A stretch of DNA of 64,000 bases from Vibrio sp. 05-20-BW147. Its GTDB lineage: Bacteria > Pseudomonadota > Gammaproteobacteria > Enterobacterales > Vibrionaceae. The stretch lies in contig NZ_SZTO01000019.1 of the NCBI RefSeq assembly GCF_013369385.1, forward strand, positions 1 through 64,000, in the 5' to 3' direction. A program made the position numbers and the translations under genes. The number at the start of each line of letters is the position of its first letter. Positions within the stretch are counted from its first letter, which is position 1. Under the pieces are notes generated by a model, which ran no database searches, was not told the origin of the DNA, and worked only from the letters and a program-made list of their open reading frames with translations. Of this stretch, positions 56,790 to 64,000 are shown in pieces.

Positions 56790-58814
56790 CTATGCTTTTT
56801 TATTCGGCATTGGAAGAATCTCAAACAAGCCATCAAACTCATCTAAACATTCCGACAATGCTTTTATCAGTTGGGCATCCCCTTTCAGGTTTGCCTTTCC
56901 TTCTTTCACTAGCTTATCTAACGTTGTTTTACCTAGTACAATTTGCGTTAAGTCGCTCTTACTGATGCTGAGAGTCACATCGGTATTCGGTAACTTATCC
57001 ACTTGAATATTGGCCATGTTCGCGTTGGACACTTCACCGTAGTAATGCTCTTTCAGCTCTGGATGTGATATACCAAAGCGGAAATCCAGACCCGCTTGCT
57101 CTGCTTTCGTCGCGTTTAATTTCACCGCTAAGAAATCAAGGAACATACCCGTTGGGGTGTTGGCAATCACATCGGCCGATGCCGCTTTGATCGATGGACG
57201 AATTTCTCCGGTTCTCAACTCAACCGCGCCTTGCAGATACGAGTTGCGCCACGCCATGGTTTCCGACTGGTAGCCTTGCTGTTCAAAGCTGTCGGCTAAC
57301 GCAAAACGGTATTGGATATTGTTCGGGTCACACTGAACCAAGTCGTTAAACAGCTGCGATGCTTGCTGATATTCCCCTTTGGCGAAGTGTGTTTGCCCCG
57401 CTTTGTATAGCGTTTGTGCGCCAGCGGCTTCGACGTAAACGCACGATTTATCCTGAGTCGCCAGTGGGTTCGTGTTCACCGGGTTCATATCGTGATAGCC
57501 AAGATACAAGTTCACCACAGCTCGAGCGTTATGGCTGTAGGAGCCATGGTACCCATTGGTGTGCCAGGTTTCTTTTTGCGTTTGAGGCACAATTTTCTCA
57601 ATCTCACGACCCACATCGTGAATGGTCACACCATGATTTGCTAAGCGCATCGACTGGTTATGAATGAAGCCATAGTTATCGCGCTGCAGGGTCATGTATT
57701 GTGAAATCTCATTCACCTCAGTGTTCGGATCATTCCACACTGGCGCTGAGTGCGCGGCGTGAATGTTGTCCACCAAGCCGCTGTCGACAAAACGCAGTTT
57801 CAGCTCGGTGAGGTATTTGGTCCACGCCAAGGAATCGCGTACTTTCGCACCACGGAAAGTGTAGATGTTATGCATGCCATCGTAAGTCAGCTCAGCGGTA
57901 TTGAGAGAGCGATACTTAGGAACATAAAGCACGATTTCTGCTGGGGCTTCTGCGCCCGGCATGTTGATCGCGTGGAACTTGAGCCCATCAATGGTCAGCT
58001 CTTTTTCGCGAGGTTGGATTTCTTGTGTTGGCGCCACCAACGTGATTTCACCACGAGAGGTGCCTAAGCCAAGCGCATTATCCACGATGCCTTTGGTATT
58101 GTTATCGAGAGTGGTGCCGTATTGATAGTTGGCACGACGACTCATGGCCGTACCCGCGATGATGTTTTCATCCGCCAGCTCTTTAATGAAATCTTTCGGT
58201 GCGTAGATCGGTGCACCTTTAGCAAAGTCACCCGAGTCGAGAATGCCGCGAGAGCCTCCAAAATGGTCAACGTGCATATGCGAGTAGATCATACCGGTGA
58301 TTTTGTGGCCACCCTTCACTTTAGGAAGATGCTGTTTGGCAAATTCCCACGCCGCTGCCGCCGCTTCGCGTGACAATAGTGGATCGTGAATCACGTAGCC
58401 ATTGTTGGTGCGGTAAATGGTCATATTCGAGAGATCAGCACCACGGATTTGATAAACTCCATCCGTCACTTCATACAAGCCGCCGGCAACGTAGTTGAGC
58501 ATGCCTTGACGCCAAATCGACGGATTCACCGTCTCTGGCAACTGCTCTACGTTCATTTCTGCCATATAGTGAAAACGCTGCTTGAGTTCACCGGCTTGAT
58601 GGCTGCCGAATTCGGCAATAAGCCCACGCTGAGTGCGCTCAAACGCCGAGGTATCATGCCAAGGCAACTGTTTTGCCAGTTCAGCGTTGGCTTGTTTTGT
58701 GTGGGCCGTTGCTGGCTTACCTTGATAGTTTTCTAAGCTGGCGTAGTCCGCCGATGCGCCAAAAGAAACCATCAAAGCAAGGGTAAGGGTTGAGGGTACA
58801 AAGCGGATATTCAT
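56790..58814 (-). CDS. Secreted alkylsulfatase (SdsA-like metallo-beta-lactamase fold)
   Basis: This 674-residue enzyme has a signal peptide (to about residue 22, GASADYA), a metallo-beta-lactamase domain with zinc motif SHMHVDHFGGSRG near residues 185-195, and GAEAPAEIVLYVPKYR, typical of alkylsulfatases. A helical dimerisation region follows (FAKGEYQQASQLFNDLVQCDP), then an SCP2-like C-terminal domain for substrate recruitment. Members of this family split sulfate from alkyl sulfates such as dodecyl sulfate. The natural substrate in the sea is not known. It has its own terminator; a TPR gene and a LysR gene stand next to it, and the latter may regulate it. Confidence 0.92.
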   Translation of the reverse strand: MNIRFVPSTLTLALMVSFGASADYASLENYQGKPATAHTKQANAELAKQLPWHDTSAFERTQRGLIAEFGSHQAGELKQRFHYMAEMNVEQLPETVNPSIWRQGMLNYVAGGLYEVTDGVYQIRGADLSNMTIYRTNNGYVIHDPLLSREAAAAAWEFAKQHLPKVKGGHKITGMIYSHMHVDHFGGSRGILDSGDFAKGAPIYAPKDFIKELADENIIAGTAMSRRANYQYGTTLDNNTKGIVDNALGLGTSRGEITLVAPTQEIQPREKELTIDGLKFHAINMPGAEAPAEIVLYVPKYRSLNTAELTYDGMHNIYTFRGAKVRDSLAWTKYLTELKLRFVDSGLVDNIHAAHSAPVWNDPNTEVNEISQYMTLQRDNYGFIHNQSMRLANHGVTIHDVGREIEKIVPQTQKETWHTNGYHGSYSHNARAVVNLYLGYHDMNPVNTNPLATQDKSCVYVEAAGAQTLYKAGQTHFAKGEYQQASQLFNDLVQCDPNNIQYRFALADSFEQQGYQSETMAWRNSYLQGAVELRTGEIRPSIKAASADVIANTPTGMFLDFLAVKLNATKAEQAGLDFRFGISHPELKEHYYGEVSNANMANIQVDKLPNTDVTLSISKSDLTQIVLGKTTLDKLVKEGKANLKGDAQLIKALSECLDEFDGLFEILPMPNKKA

Positions 58815-58965
58815 AACGTTATCTCTCTTAGTGCGTTGTTATGGGCATACTTTAGAAAAACAACACATAGAGATACATGCATGAATGTTTATTTAAAACA
58901 TCACGATTCGCGATACTTCAACACTTCACCTTATCAAAGAATCCCTCCTAACAGCATAATGCGCG

Positions 58966-59457
58966 TTAGCCCTTGGGCCAAACGCGATCCAAATCTTCCG
59001 CATACAAAGCAATGGCTCTTTGATAACCCAGAATGGCTTGAGATTGGGTCGTCTCCACCAGCAGATTGAGTAGCAACGCGGTCGATTGATGATGCTTGCC
59101 TAAGTTATAAAGGCACATTGCGTAGAACGGCATCACTTCTCTTCGCTCAGGAAACTCTTGCAGCGTTTTCTCAAACCAGTTCAGTGCATCTTGATAGTCC
59201 CCTAAGCTTCTCAATGTACTGGCCAAACCAAACAGGGCTTCAAAGCGGTCATCCCCCGTCAAGTTACCTTGTATTGCCGCCAAATAGTGAGGTACCGCTT
59301 GTGATTCCAAACCTTGATTATCATAGCTCCAAGCAATATGGAGATGCGCTAGCGCTTTGTAGTGCGCGTCTTGAAGCAAGGTGGTTAATTGCGCTCGGCT
59401 TTGATCGTATTGCCCAGCTTTTCTCAATTGGATTGCGGATTGAATCACCTCATCCAT
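58966..59457 (-). CDS. TPR-repeat protein
   Basis: This 163-residue soluble protein has about three or four tetratricopeptide repeats (KALAHLHIAWSYDNQGLESQ, FGLASTLRSLGDYQDALNW, FYAMCLYNLGKHHQSTALLL). The pattern matches the TPR_5 family of small proteins. TPRs bind other proteins; the partner is not known. It is divergent from the LysR gene and 151 bp upstream of the alkylsulfatase gene on the same strand. No signal peptide is seen. Confidence 0.86.
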   Translation of the reverse strand: MDEVIQSAIQLRKAGQYDQSRAQLTTLLQDAHYKALAHLHIAWSYDNQGLESQAVPHYLAAIQGNLTGDDRFEALFGLASTLRSLGDYQDALNWFEKTLQEFPERREVMPFYAMCLYNLGKHHQSTALLLNLLVETTQSQAILGYQRAIALYAEDLDRVWPKG

Positions 59458-59630
59458 GTGAACTCCCCATTATTGTGCTCATCGTTGCTGAATTTTTGAA
59501 TGATTGCCGTGAAACGAGCAGAGATCATTTTCTGCCTCCTCTCACGGTTGAGCCAAAACCTTGATTGACTCATCGCTAAAGTTCCATAAAACTTAGCTCA
59601 AAACATAACAAACTGCGATGTATTAAGGCC

Positions 59631-60527
59631 ATGGATAACCCGATCGACTTCAACTTATTGAAAGTATTTGTCACCGTGTATCGCCACCGTTCGATCACCT
59701 TGGCGGCTGACGCCATGGGGTTAACCCAGCCCGGCGTCAGTGGCATTTTAAAACGTCTACAAGAGCAACTTGGCGTCACCCTGTTTACTCGGGATGGCCG
59801 TGGAATTGCCCCCACACACCATGCACATGAGTTGGCAAGACAAGTCGAACCGGCGCTCAGCCAAATTCACAATGCTTTGGAAAGCCTAGAAGCCTTCCGC
59901 ACCGACACCTACCGCAAGTTTGTCATTTATGCGCCAGAGCCTTTGATGCTAACTCTGCTGCCTAAGATTGAAGGCGATTCGACACTGGGCAAAATCGACA
60001 TCGAGCTCCAACACATGCCTTACGATGTGGACGAGCAGTTTACGCGTTTGAACCAACAGCAAGCGGATCTCGCGATTGATTTTGTGCACCATTCAGCTCC
60101 TTCTTTCTATTCAGAAAAGCTGATGAATGATGAAATTTGCTTGATTGCACGGCGTGGGCACCCGCGTATTCAAGGGGCGATTAGCCGAGATGAGTATTAC
60201 CAAGAGAAGCACATCACCTTAAAAATGCGTCGAGAAAACGTCTACCTCGCCGATTACTTTACCGAAGAGTTTCTCAACGTTAGACGGGTTGCGGCCGAAT
60301 GCGATTCGATGGTGGCGCAGATGTCACTCGTTGCCACCAGCGATTGCATTGCCATGGTCACCCGCTCATTGGCGGAGCAATTTGCCGAGACACTGGGGTT
60401 GCAAGTGCTCCACTCTCCGATGACAGCCATTCCCATCACCTATCGGCTTCTCATCCATAACCGAGAGATCAACAGCCCTGCCAACCAATGGCTTCGTGAA
60501 CGACTCAGTCGCTACTTTACTCAGTAA
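59631..60527 (+). CDS. LysR-type transcriptional regulator
   Basis: This 298-residue regulator has a winged helix-turn-helix at residues about 7-65 (LKVFVTVYRHRSITLAADAM, GLTQPGVSGILKRLQEQLG) and an effector domain of periplasmic-binding type. The target and effector are unknown. It is read away from the TPR gene, and LysR proteins often control their divergent neighbour, so the TPR and alkylsulfatase genes are candidates. The ATG at 59631 has AAGG 4 bp before it. It converges on eptA. Confidence 0.93.
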   Translation: MDNPIDFNLLKVFVTVYRHRSITLAADAMGLTQPGVSGILKRLQEQLGVTLFTRDGRGIAPTHHAHELARQVEPALSQIHNALESLEAFRTDTYRKFVIYAPEPLMLTLLPKIEGDSTLGKIDIELQHMPYDVDEQFTRLNQQQADLAIDFVHHSAPSFYSEKLMNDEICLIARRGHPRIQGAISRDEYYQEKHITLKMRRENVYLADYFTEEFLNVRRVAAECDSMVAQMSLVATSDCIAMVTRSLAEQFAETLGLQVLHSPMTAIPITYRLLIHNREINSPANQWLRERLSRYFTQ

Positions 60528-60547
60528 CGACATTAACTGAGTACTGG

Positions 60548-62188
60548 TTAACTGCGGCACTGGGCAAAAATATCCAGATCACTTTGATAAACCTGAGTTT
60601 TCACGTCCATGATGCCAAGCATAGAGTGGAACAGGTTATCGTGAGAAAACGCACCGTGTGTTGCTTCATTGGCTAAGCATTTTCTGTCTAACCCTTTTTC
60701 TTTGGCAAAACCGTTGGATGCCCAAAAAAGCATCGGTACTTTGGTTTGGTTTTCTGGCGCGAGCGCATACGGCATGCCGTGCAAAAAGAGCCCATCTTCG
60801 CCCAATGATTCGCCGTGGTCAGAGACATAAATCAGCGCGGTGTTAAACTGATTTTGCAGCGCTTTTAACTGTTCAATGGTCTGCGCAATCACGTAGTCGG
60901 TATACAAGATGGTGTTGTCGTAACTGTTAACGATCTGCTCGACGCTGCAGTTTTCGATGTCAGCTCGAGGGCAATCAGGTTGAAACGCGGCCTGTTGCTC
61001 CGGGTAACGTCGGAAATAGGTCGGCCCATGGCTGCCCATGCCATGCAAAAACACCACTCGGTTTCCTTGCATGCCGTCAACTCGTTGTGAGAAGTCTTCC
61101 AACATCGCCATGTCGTAACAGGTATTGCCATCGCAGAAGGCATTTTTTGCGTCGCGATCCACCACCGTTTTTTGGATGTTGTGCGCTACGCCTTTGTCAC
61201 CGCCGTCATTTTCAAGCCACAATTGGTCAACGTTGGCGCGTTTCAGAATGTCGATAACGTTATCTTGATTGTCCGCCACGCTCTTCGAATAGTTCGCGTG
61301 TTTCATTGCAGAAAACATGCAAGGCACCGATACCGCTGTGGCGGTTCCACACGAAGAAACTTGGCTAAATGAGATCACATCAAGATCTTTGGTGTAAGCG
61401 TTGGTTGCTCTGGGGTAACCGTTTAACTCAAAGTTGTTTGAGCGCGCGGTTTCGCCAAGGATGAACACCATCAGCGTCGGCTTTGTTGTCGCTTGTTGTA
61501 ACGCTTGTGACGACTGCTGCGCATCCTCACCCAAGACTTGGTATGCCATGGGCTGATAAAAGTACGTGCGGTGAACATACTTACCGATGCTGTACACCAA
61601 TTGAGTGGGAATGATCTCTTGACGAAGATAAGGGTTGTTACGCCCAACGGACGCGTAATCTTGGTAGTAAAGCCCGGCAATTGCGACAATCACCGCCAGA
61701 GAAATCACCATCGAGACAAGCTTGCGGCCAATAAATCGCAGCCAAGAGCCGCTTGAGCGAATCGGTGTCACCGCCAGTAGCACAGCAGGTAACACCCCCA
61801 TTAAACCAATCCACAGCACAGAATAGGCACTGAGGTACGCACTCGCCTCGGCAGAGTCCGTCTCAAGAATGTTGGCGATCATATCGGAATCAAACAAGGT
61901 GCCGTAGTTAAAACCCGCATAGCTCGCCGCGGCAGAAAGCAGCAGCAACACAGCAAAAAAGGGCTTAGTGAACCAAGGCCAACTGAACAGATTAAACAGC
62001 AAATTAAACGCCGCAAGAAAGAACAGCGGGATCGAAATGACAAAGCCAATCTTAACGCTATCTAAGCTACTTAAGATCGAATGCAACGTGGCGTAGATCG
62101 GGATGTTAACCAAAAACGCAAAGTAGCTCGCCAACATCAATGTGATGCCAACATACGAGAAATGGGTATTTTTTAAAATTCGCTGCAT
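60548..62188 (-). CDS. eptA: Lipid A phosphoethanolamine transferase
   Basis: This 546-residue inner-membrane enzyme has five N-terminal membrane segments and a periplasmic sulfatase-like domain. The nucleophile Thr is in FILGETARSNNFELNGYPR, with VSSCGTATAVSVPCMFS, GSHGPTYFRRYP and the zinc motif VSDHGESLGE. EptA moves phosphoethanolamine from phosphatidylethanolamine onto lipid A, which lowers binding of cationic peptides and polymyxin. The start at 62188 gives the family length; an upstream TTG at 62254 would add 22 residues before the first membrane helix. Regulation is not visible. Confidence 0.92.
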   Translation of the reverse strand: MQRILKNTHFSYVGITLMLASYFAFLVNIPIYATLHSILSSLDSVKIGFVISIPLFFLAAFNLLFNLFSWPWFTKPFFAVLLLLSAAASYAGFNYGTLFDSDMIANILETDSAEASAYLSAYSVLWIGLMGVLPAVLLAVTPIRSSGSWLRFIGRKLVSMVISLAVIVAIAGLYYQDYASVGRNNPYLRQEIIPTQLVYSIGKYVHRTYFYQPMAYQVLGEDAQQSSQALQQATTKPTLMVFILGETARSNNFELNGYPRATNAYTKDLDVISFSQVSSCGTATAVSVPCMFSAMKHANYSKSVADNQDNVIDILKRANVDQLWLENDGGDKGVAHNIQKTVVDRDAKNAFCDGNTCYDMAMLEDFSQRVDGMQGNRVVFLHGMGSHGPTYFRRYPEQQAAFQPDCPRADIENCSVEQIVNSYDNTILYTDYVIAQTIEQLKALQNQFNTALIYVSDHGESLGEDGLFLHGMPYALAPENQTKVPMLFWASNGFAKEKGLDRKCLANEATHGAFSHDNLFHSMLGIMDVKTQVYQSDLDIFAQCRS

Positions 62189-62350
62189 AACATAACCAAT
62201 TGAAAGTGAAAATTGGTGCCGCTTTCCTTTAAAAGTTAGGAGTGGCTTCAACAAGGCGAATCATATCGAGCGAAACTTAAGATTGGCTTAAGAAATAAAA
62301 TGAATGAATAATGAAGGCGGGATGAAAAAGAGATCACCAAGGAAAAGACT

Positions 62351-62824
62351 GTGGCAACAGAGCAAACTTGCATCATCTGTCAGATTCAACAAAACAAACT
62401 GACACATTTTCTTATCGCAGAGCGAGATGGCTTCAAGGCGGTACTCGATAAATACCCGATTGCAGAAGGACATATTCTGATTCTTAGCCCAAGTCACGCG
62501 TCTCATTTAGAGCAACTGTCTAACAGTGAATATGCGACTCTCTTTCAATTTGCGCGTGATATTGGGCAGCAAATGTCACATGTCTATGATGGTGTTTGTG
62601 ATTACAACGTAATCATCAACAACGGCCAATATTCAGGCCAACATATTCCCCACGTGCACCTTCATCTGATCCCAAGAAAGAAAGGGGATACCGTGCACTT
62701 TTATTGGCGATTGTTAACGAGGTTTATCAATCCTCTGAGCCCGATGAACACACTTACAAGACTCAAACGCGTTCATCAGCAATGGCAACAGAGGATCTCT
62801 ATGATGGACTCTTCAAAGAGTTAA
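62351..62824 (+). CDS. HIT-family nucleotide hydrolase/transferase
   Basis: This 157-residue protein has the histidine triad HVHLHLIPR (His101, His103, His105) with NVIINNGQYSGQHIPH before it, and an N-terminal CIIC pair that may bind zinc. HIT proteins of this Fhit/Hint-like group cleave nucleotide phosphoramidates or dinucleoside polyphosphates. The GTG at 62351 has AAGGA 7 bp before it. It converges on the arsenite pump gene. The true substrate is unknown. Confidence 0.9.
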   Translation: MATEQTCIICQIQQNKLTHFLIAERDGFKAVLDKYPIAEGHILILSPSHASHLEQLSNSEYATLFQFARDIGQQMSHVYDGVCDYNVIINNGQYSGQHIPHVHLHLIPRKKGDTVHFYWRLLTRFINPLSPMNTLTRLKRVHQQWQQRISMMDSSKS

Positions 62825-62834
62825 GAGCGGAAGA

Positions 62835-63899
62835 CTAAACATCGTATTTGCGCTTCATTCTTAGCGCGACATTGACCAACGCAATCAACACAGGCACCTC
62901 GACCAGAGGCCCGATCACGCCAGCAAACGCTTGGTCTGAATTGAGTCCAAACACCGCAATGGAAACGGCGATCGCAAGCTCGAAATTATTGCCTGATGAG
63001 GTAAAAGCGATAGAGGCATTTTGATCGTAAGGCAGCCCTAAGCGCTTGCCGATGTAAAAGCTGGCAAAAAACATCACCATAAAGTAAATCACCAGCGGGA
63101 TAGCGATTTGGAACACATCCATCGGCAACTCGATGATCATGTCACCTTTAAGGCTGAACATCAGCACAATGGTGGCGAGCAGCGCAACTAATGTGATGGG
63201 CGAAACACGTGGGATAAACACCTCGTTATACCACTGCTCACCTTTGGCGGCGACCAGCCATTTTCGGCTTAAAAAGCCCGCTAAGAATGGGATACCAAGG
63301 TAGATCAAAACGCTTTGTGCGATGTCGAGAATCGTCACATCGACCACCACGCTTTCCAAGCCAAAATAGGGCGGAAGCACCGTGATAAACAACCACGCCA
63401 TAAAGCTGTAGGTAAAAATTTGAAAAGCGCTGTTTAACGCCACCAACGTGGCACCGTACTCTTTATTGCCGCCGCTGATGTCATTCCAAACCAGCACCAT
63501 TGCAATGCAGCGCGCCAAGCCAATTAAAATAAGCCCGACCATATACCCCGGTTGATCACGCAGGAAAATGATCGCCAAAGCGAACATCAAAATTGGCCCG
63601 ACGATCCAGTTCATCACCAGCGACAAGGTGATGGCGCGTTTATCGCGAGTCACTTCACCCAGTAGGCTATAGTTGACCTTAGCCAGTGGCGGATACATCA
63701 TTAAAATCAACCCAATAGCCAACGGAATATTGGTCGAGCCCACCGAAAGCGCTTCATTCCACTGCGCGACTTGAGGGAACAGCACACCAATGCCGACCCC
63801 AACCGCCATGGCGAGAAAAATCCATAACGTTAGGTATCGATCAAGAAAGCTCATCTTGTGATAAGCACTGCTCTCTTCACAACTGACGGTCTGGTTCAT
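62835..63899 (-). CDS. Acr3-family arsenite efflux transporter
   Basis: This 354-residue inner-membrane protein has about ten membrane segments. Key segments are the conserved Cys in LIGLARCIAMVLVWND and the following GGNKEYGATLVALNSAFQI, plus SGNNFELAIAVSIAVFG late in the chain, as in Acr3 (ArsB-type III) carriers. It expels arsenite, driven by the proton gradient. The ATG at 63899 has GAGG before it. It is preceded at 32 bp by the tail of another leftward gene, probably part of an ars operon. Confidence 0.93.
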   Translation of the reverse strand: MNQTVSCEESSAYHKMSFLDRYLTLWIFLAMAVGVGIGVLFPQVAQWNEALSVGSTNIPLAIGLILMMYPPLAKVNYSLLGEVTRDKRAITLSLVMNWIVGPILMFALAIIFLRDQPGYMVGLILIGLARCIAMVLVWNDISGGNKEYGATLVALNSAFQIFTYSFMAWLFITVLPPYFGLESVVVDVTILDIAQSVLIYLGIPFLAGFLSRKWLVAAKGEQWYNEVFIPRVSPITLVALLATIVLMFSLKGDMIIELPMDVFQIAIPLVIYFMVMFFASFYIGKRLGLPYDQNASIAFTSSGNNFELAIAVSIAVFGLNSDQAFAGVIGPLVEVPVLIALVNVALRMKRKYDV

Positions 63900-63931
63900 A
63901 TCAACCTCTTTCAAATTTGTTCTGGATGCGC

Positions 63932-64000
63932 TTATTGGGCGCAATGACTCACATCGCTGCGGCAAGACTTGCCAAGGATGCTTTCTAGCTCTGATTCAAT
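63932..64000 (-). CDS. C-terminal fragment of an upstream gene, perhaps arsR
   Basis: The last 22 codons of an open frame run in from the window edge and stop (TAA) 32 bp before the Acr3 gene. The residues read ESELESILGKSCRSDVSHCAQ at the end. The fit with Acr3 suggests an ArsR-type repressor; the two Cys do not prove it. The rest lies outside the window. Confidence 0.42.
   Translation of the reverse strand: MESELESILGKSCRSDVSHCAQ

Noticed and set aside
60509..60540. ACTCAGT inverted repeat at the LysR/eptA junction as a terminator
   Set aside because: The stem is only 7 bp with a 10-base loop and no T run on either side.

Overview
The window looks like Vibrio DNA, probably a secondary-chromosome-like region of a species close to V. 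vulnificus or V. parahaemolyticus. Grounds: methyl-accepting chemotaxis proteins, a second-type pst cluster next to a GGDEF gene and an MCP, a ptrB-hutR pair, a VCA0849-type type I secreted adhesin and an EptA gene all have vibrio counterparts as I remember them. The species call is inference. No rRNA, tRNA, CRISPR array, insertion sequence or prophage gene was seen.

Layout. (1) 1-4570: start of a surface-polysaccharide operon read leftward (ugd, UDP-glucuronate epimerase, hexapeptide acetyltransferase, Wzx-like flippase cut by the window edge). It is preceded by a clear JUMPstart/ops element, so RfaH control is likely. A low-molecular-weight tyrosine phosphatase lies just upstream. The leftmost 1.6 kb is visibly AT-rich, as is usual for variable polysaccharide genes. 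(2) 4844-7005: a small protein of unknown function and a dCache-type chemoreceptor. (3) 7338-14050: a complete six-gene MoxR/Bat operon whose BatB-TPR gene carries a perfect hexanucleotide tract of 17 copies. (4) 14158-20154: a GAF/GGDEF protein and a pstSCAB phosphate operon with tandem Pho boxes and no phoU. (5) 20624-22267: a chemoreceptor with a Fur-box-like site in front. (6) 22387-30929: a five-gene leftward operon, apparently Fur controlled: ptrB-type peptidase, hutR-type TonB receptor, a zinc metallopeptidase with a P-domain and a GlyGly-CTERM-like tail, and two DUF1566 proteins. (7) 31214-36104: PilZ protein, small acetyltransferase, a second chemoreceptor of the same type, a small HTH protein and an MscS channel. 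(8) 36148-56482: one 20-kb leftward operon for a giant 4,654-residue adhesin, its type I secretion system (ABC, HlyD, TolC), an OmpA-like lipoprotein and a PstS-like periplasmic protein. (9) 56790-64000: an alkylsulfatase, TPR protein, LysR regulator, EptA, HIT protein and an Acr3 arsenite pump with the tail of another gene before it.

How the parts fit. Much of the window concerns the cell surface and sensing of phosphate, iron and surfaces: polysaccharide export, a giant adhesin, c-di-GMP proteins (GGDEF and PilZ), three chemoreceptors, a phosphate importer and a haem/peptide acquisition operon. The two regions most worth follow-up are the extended ptrB-hutR operon, which adds a probable surface metallopeptidase and two DUF1566 proteins, and the adhesin operon. 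The adhesin contains a five-domain cassette repeated four times; markers in successive copies are exactly 1,617 bp apart.
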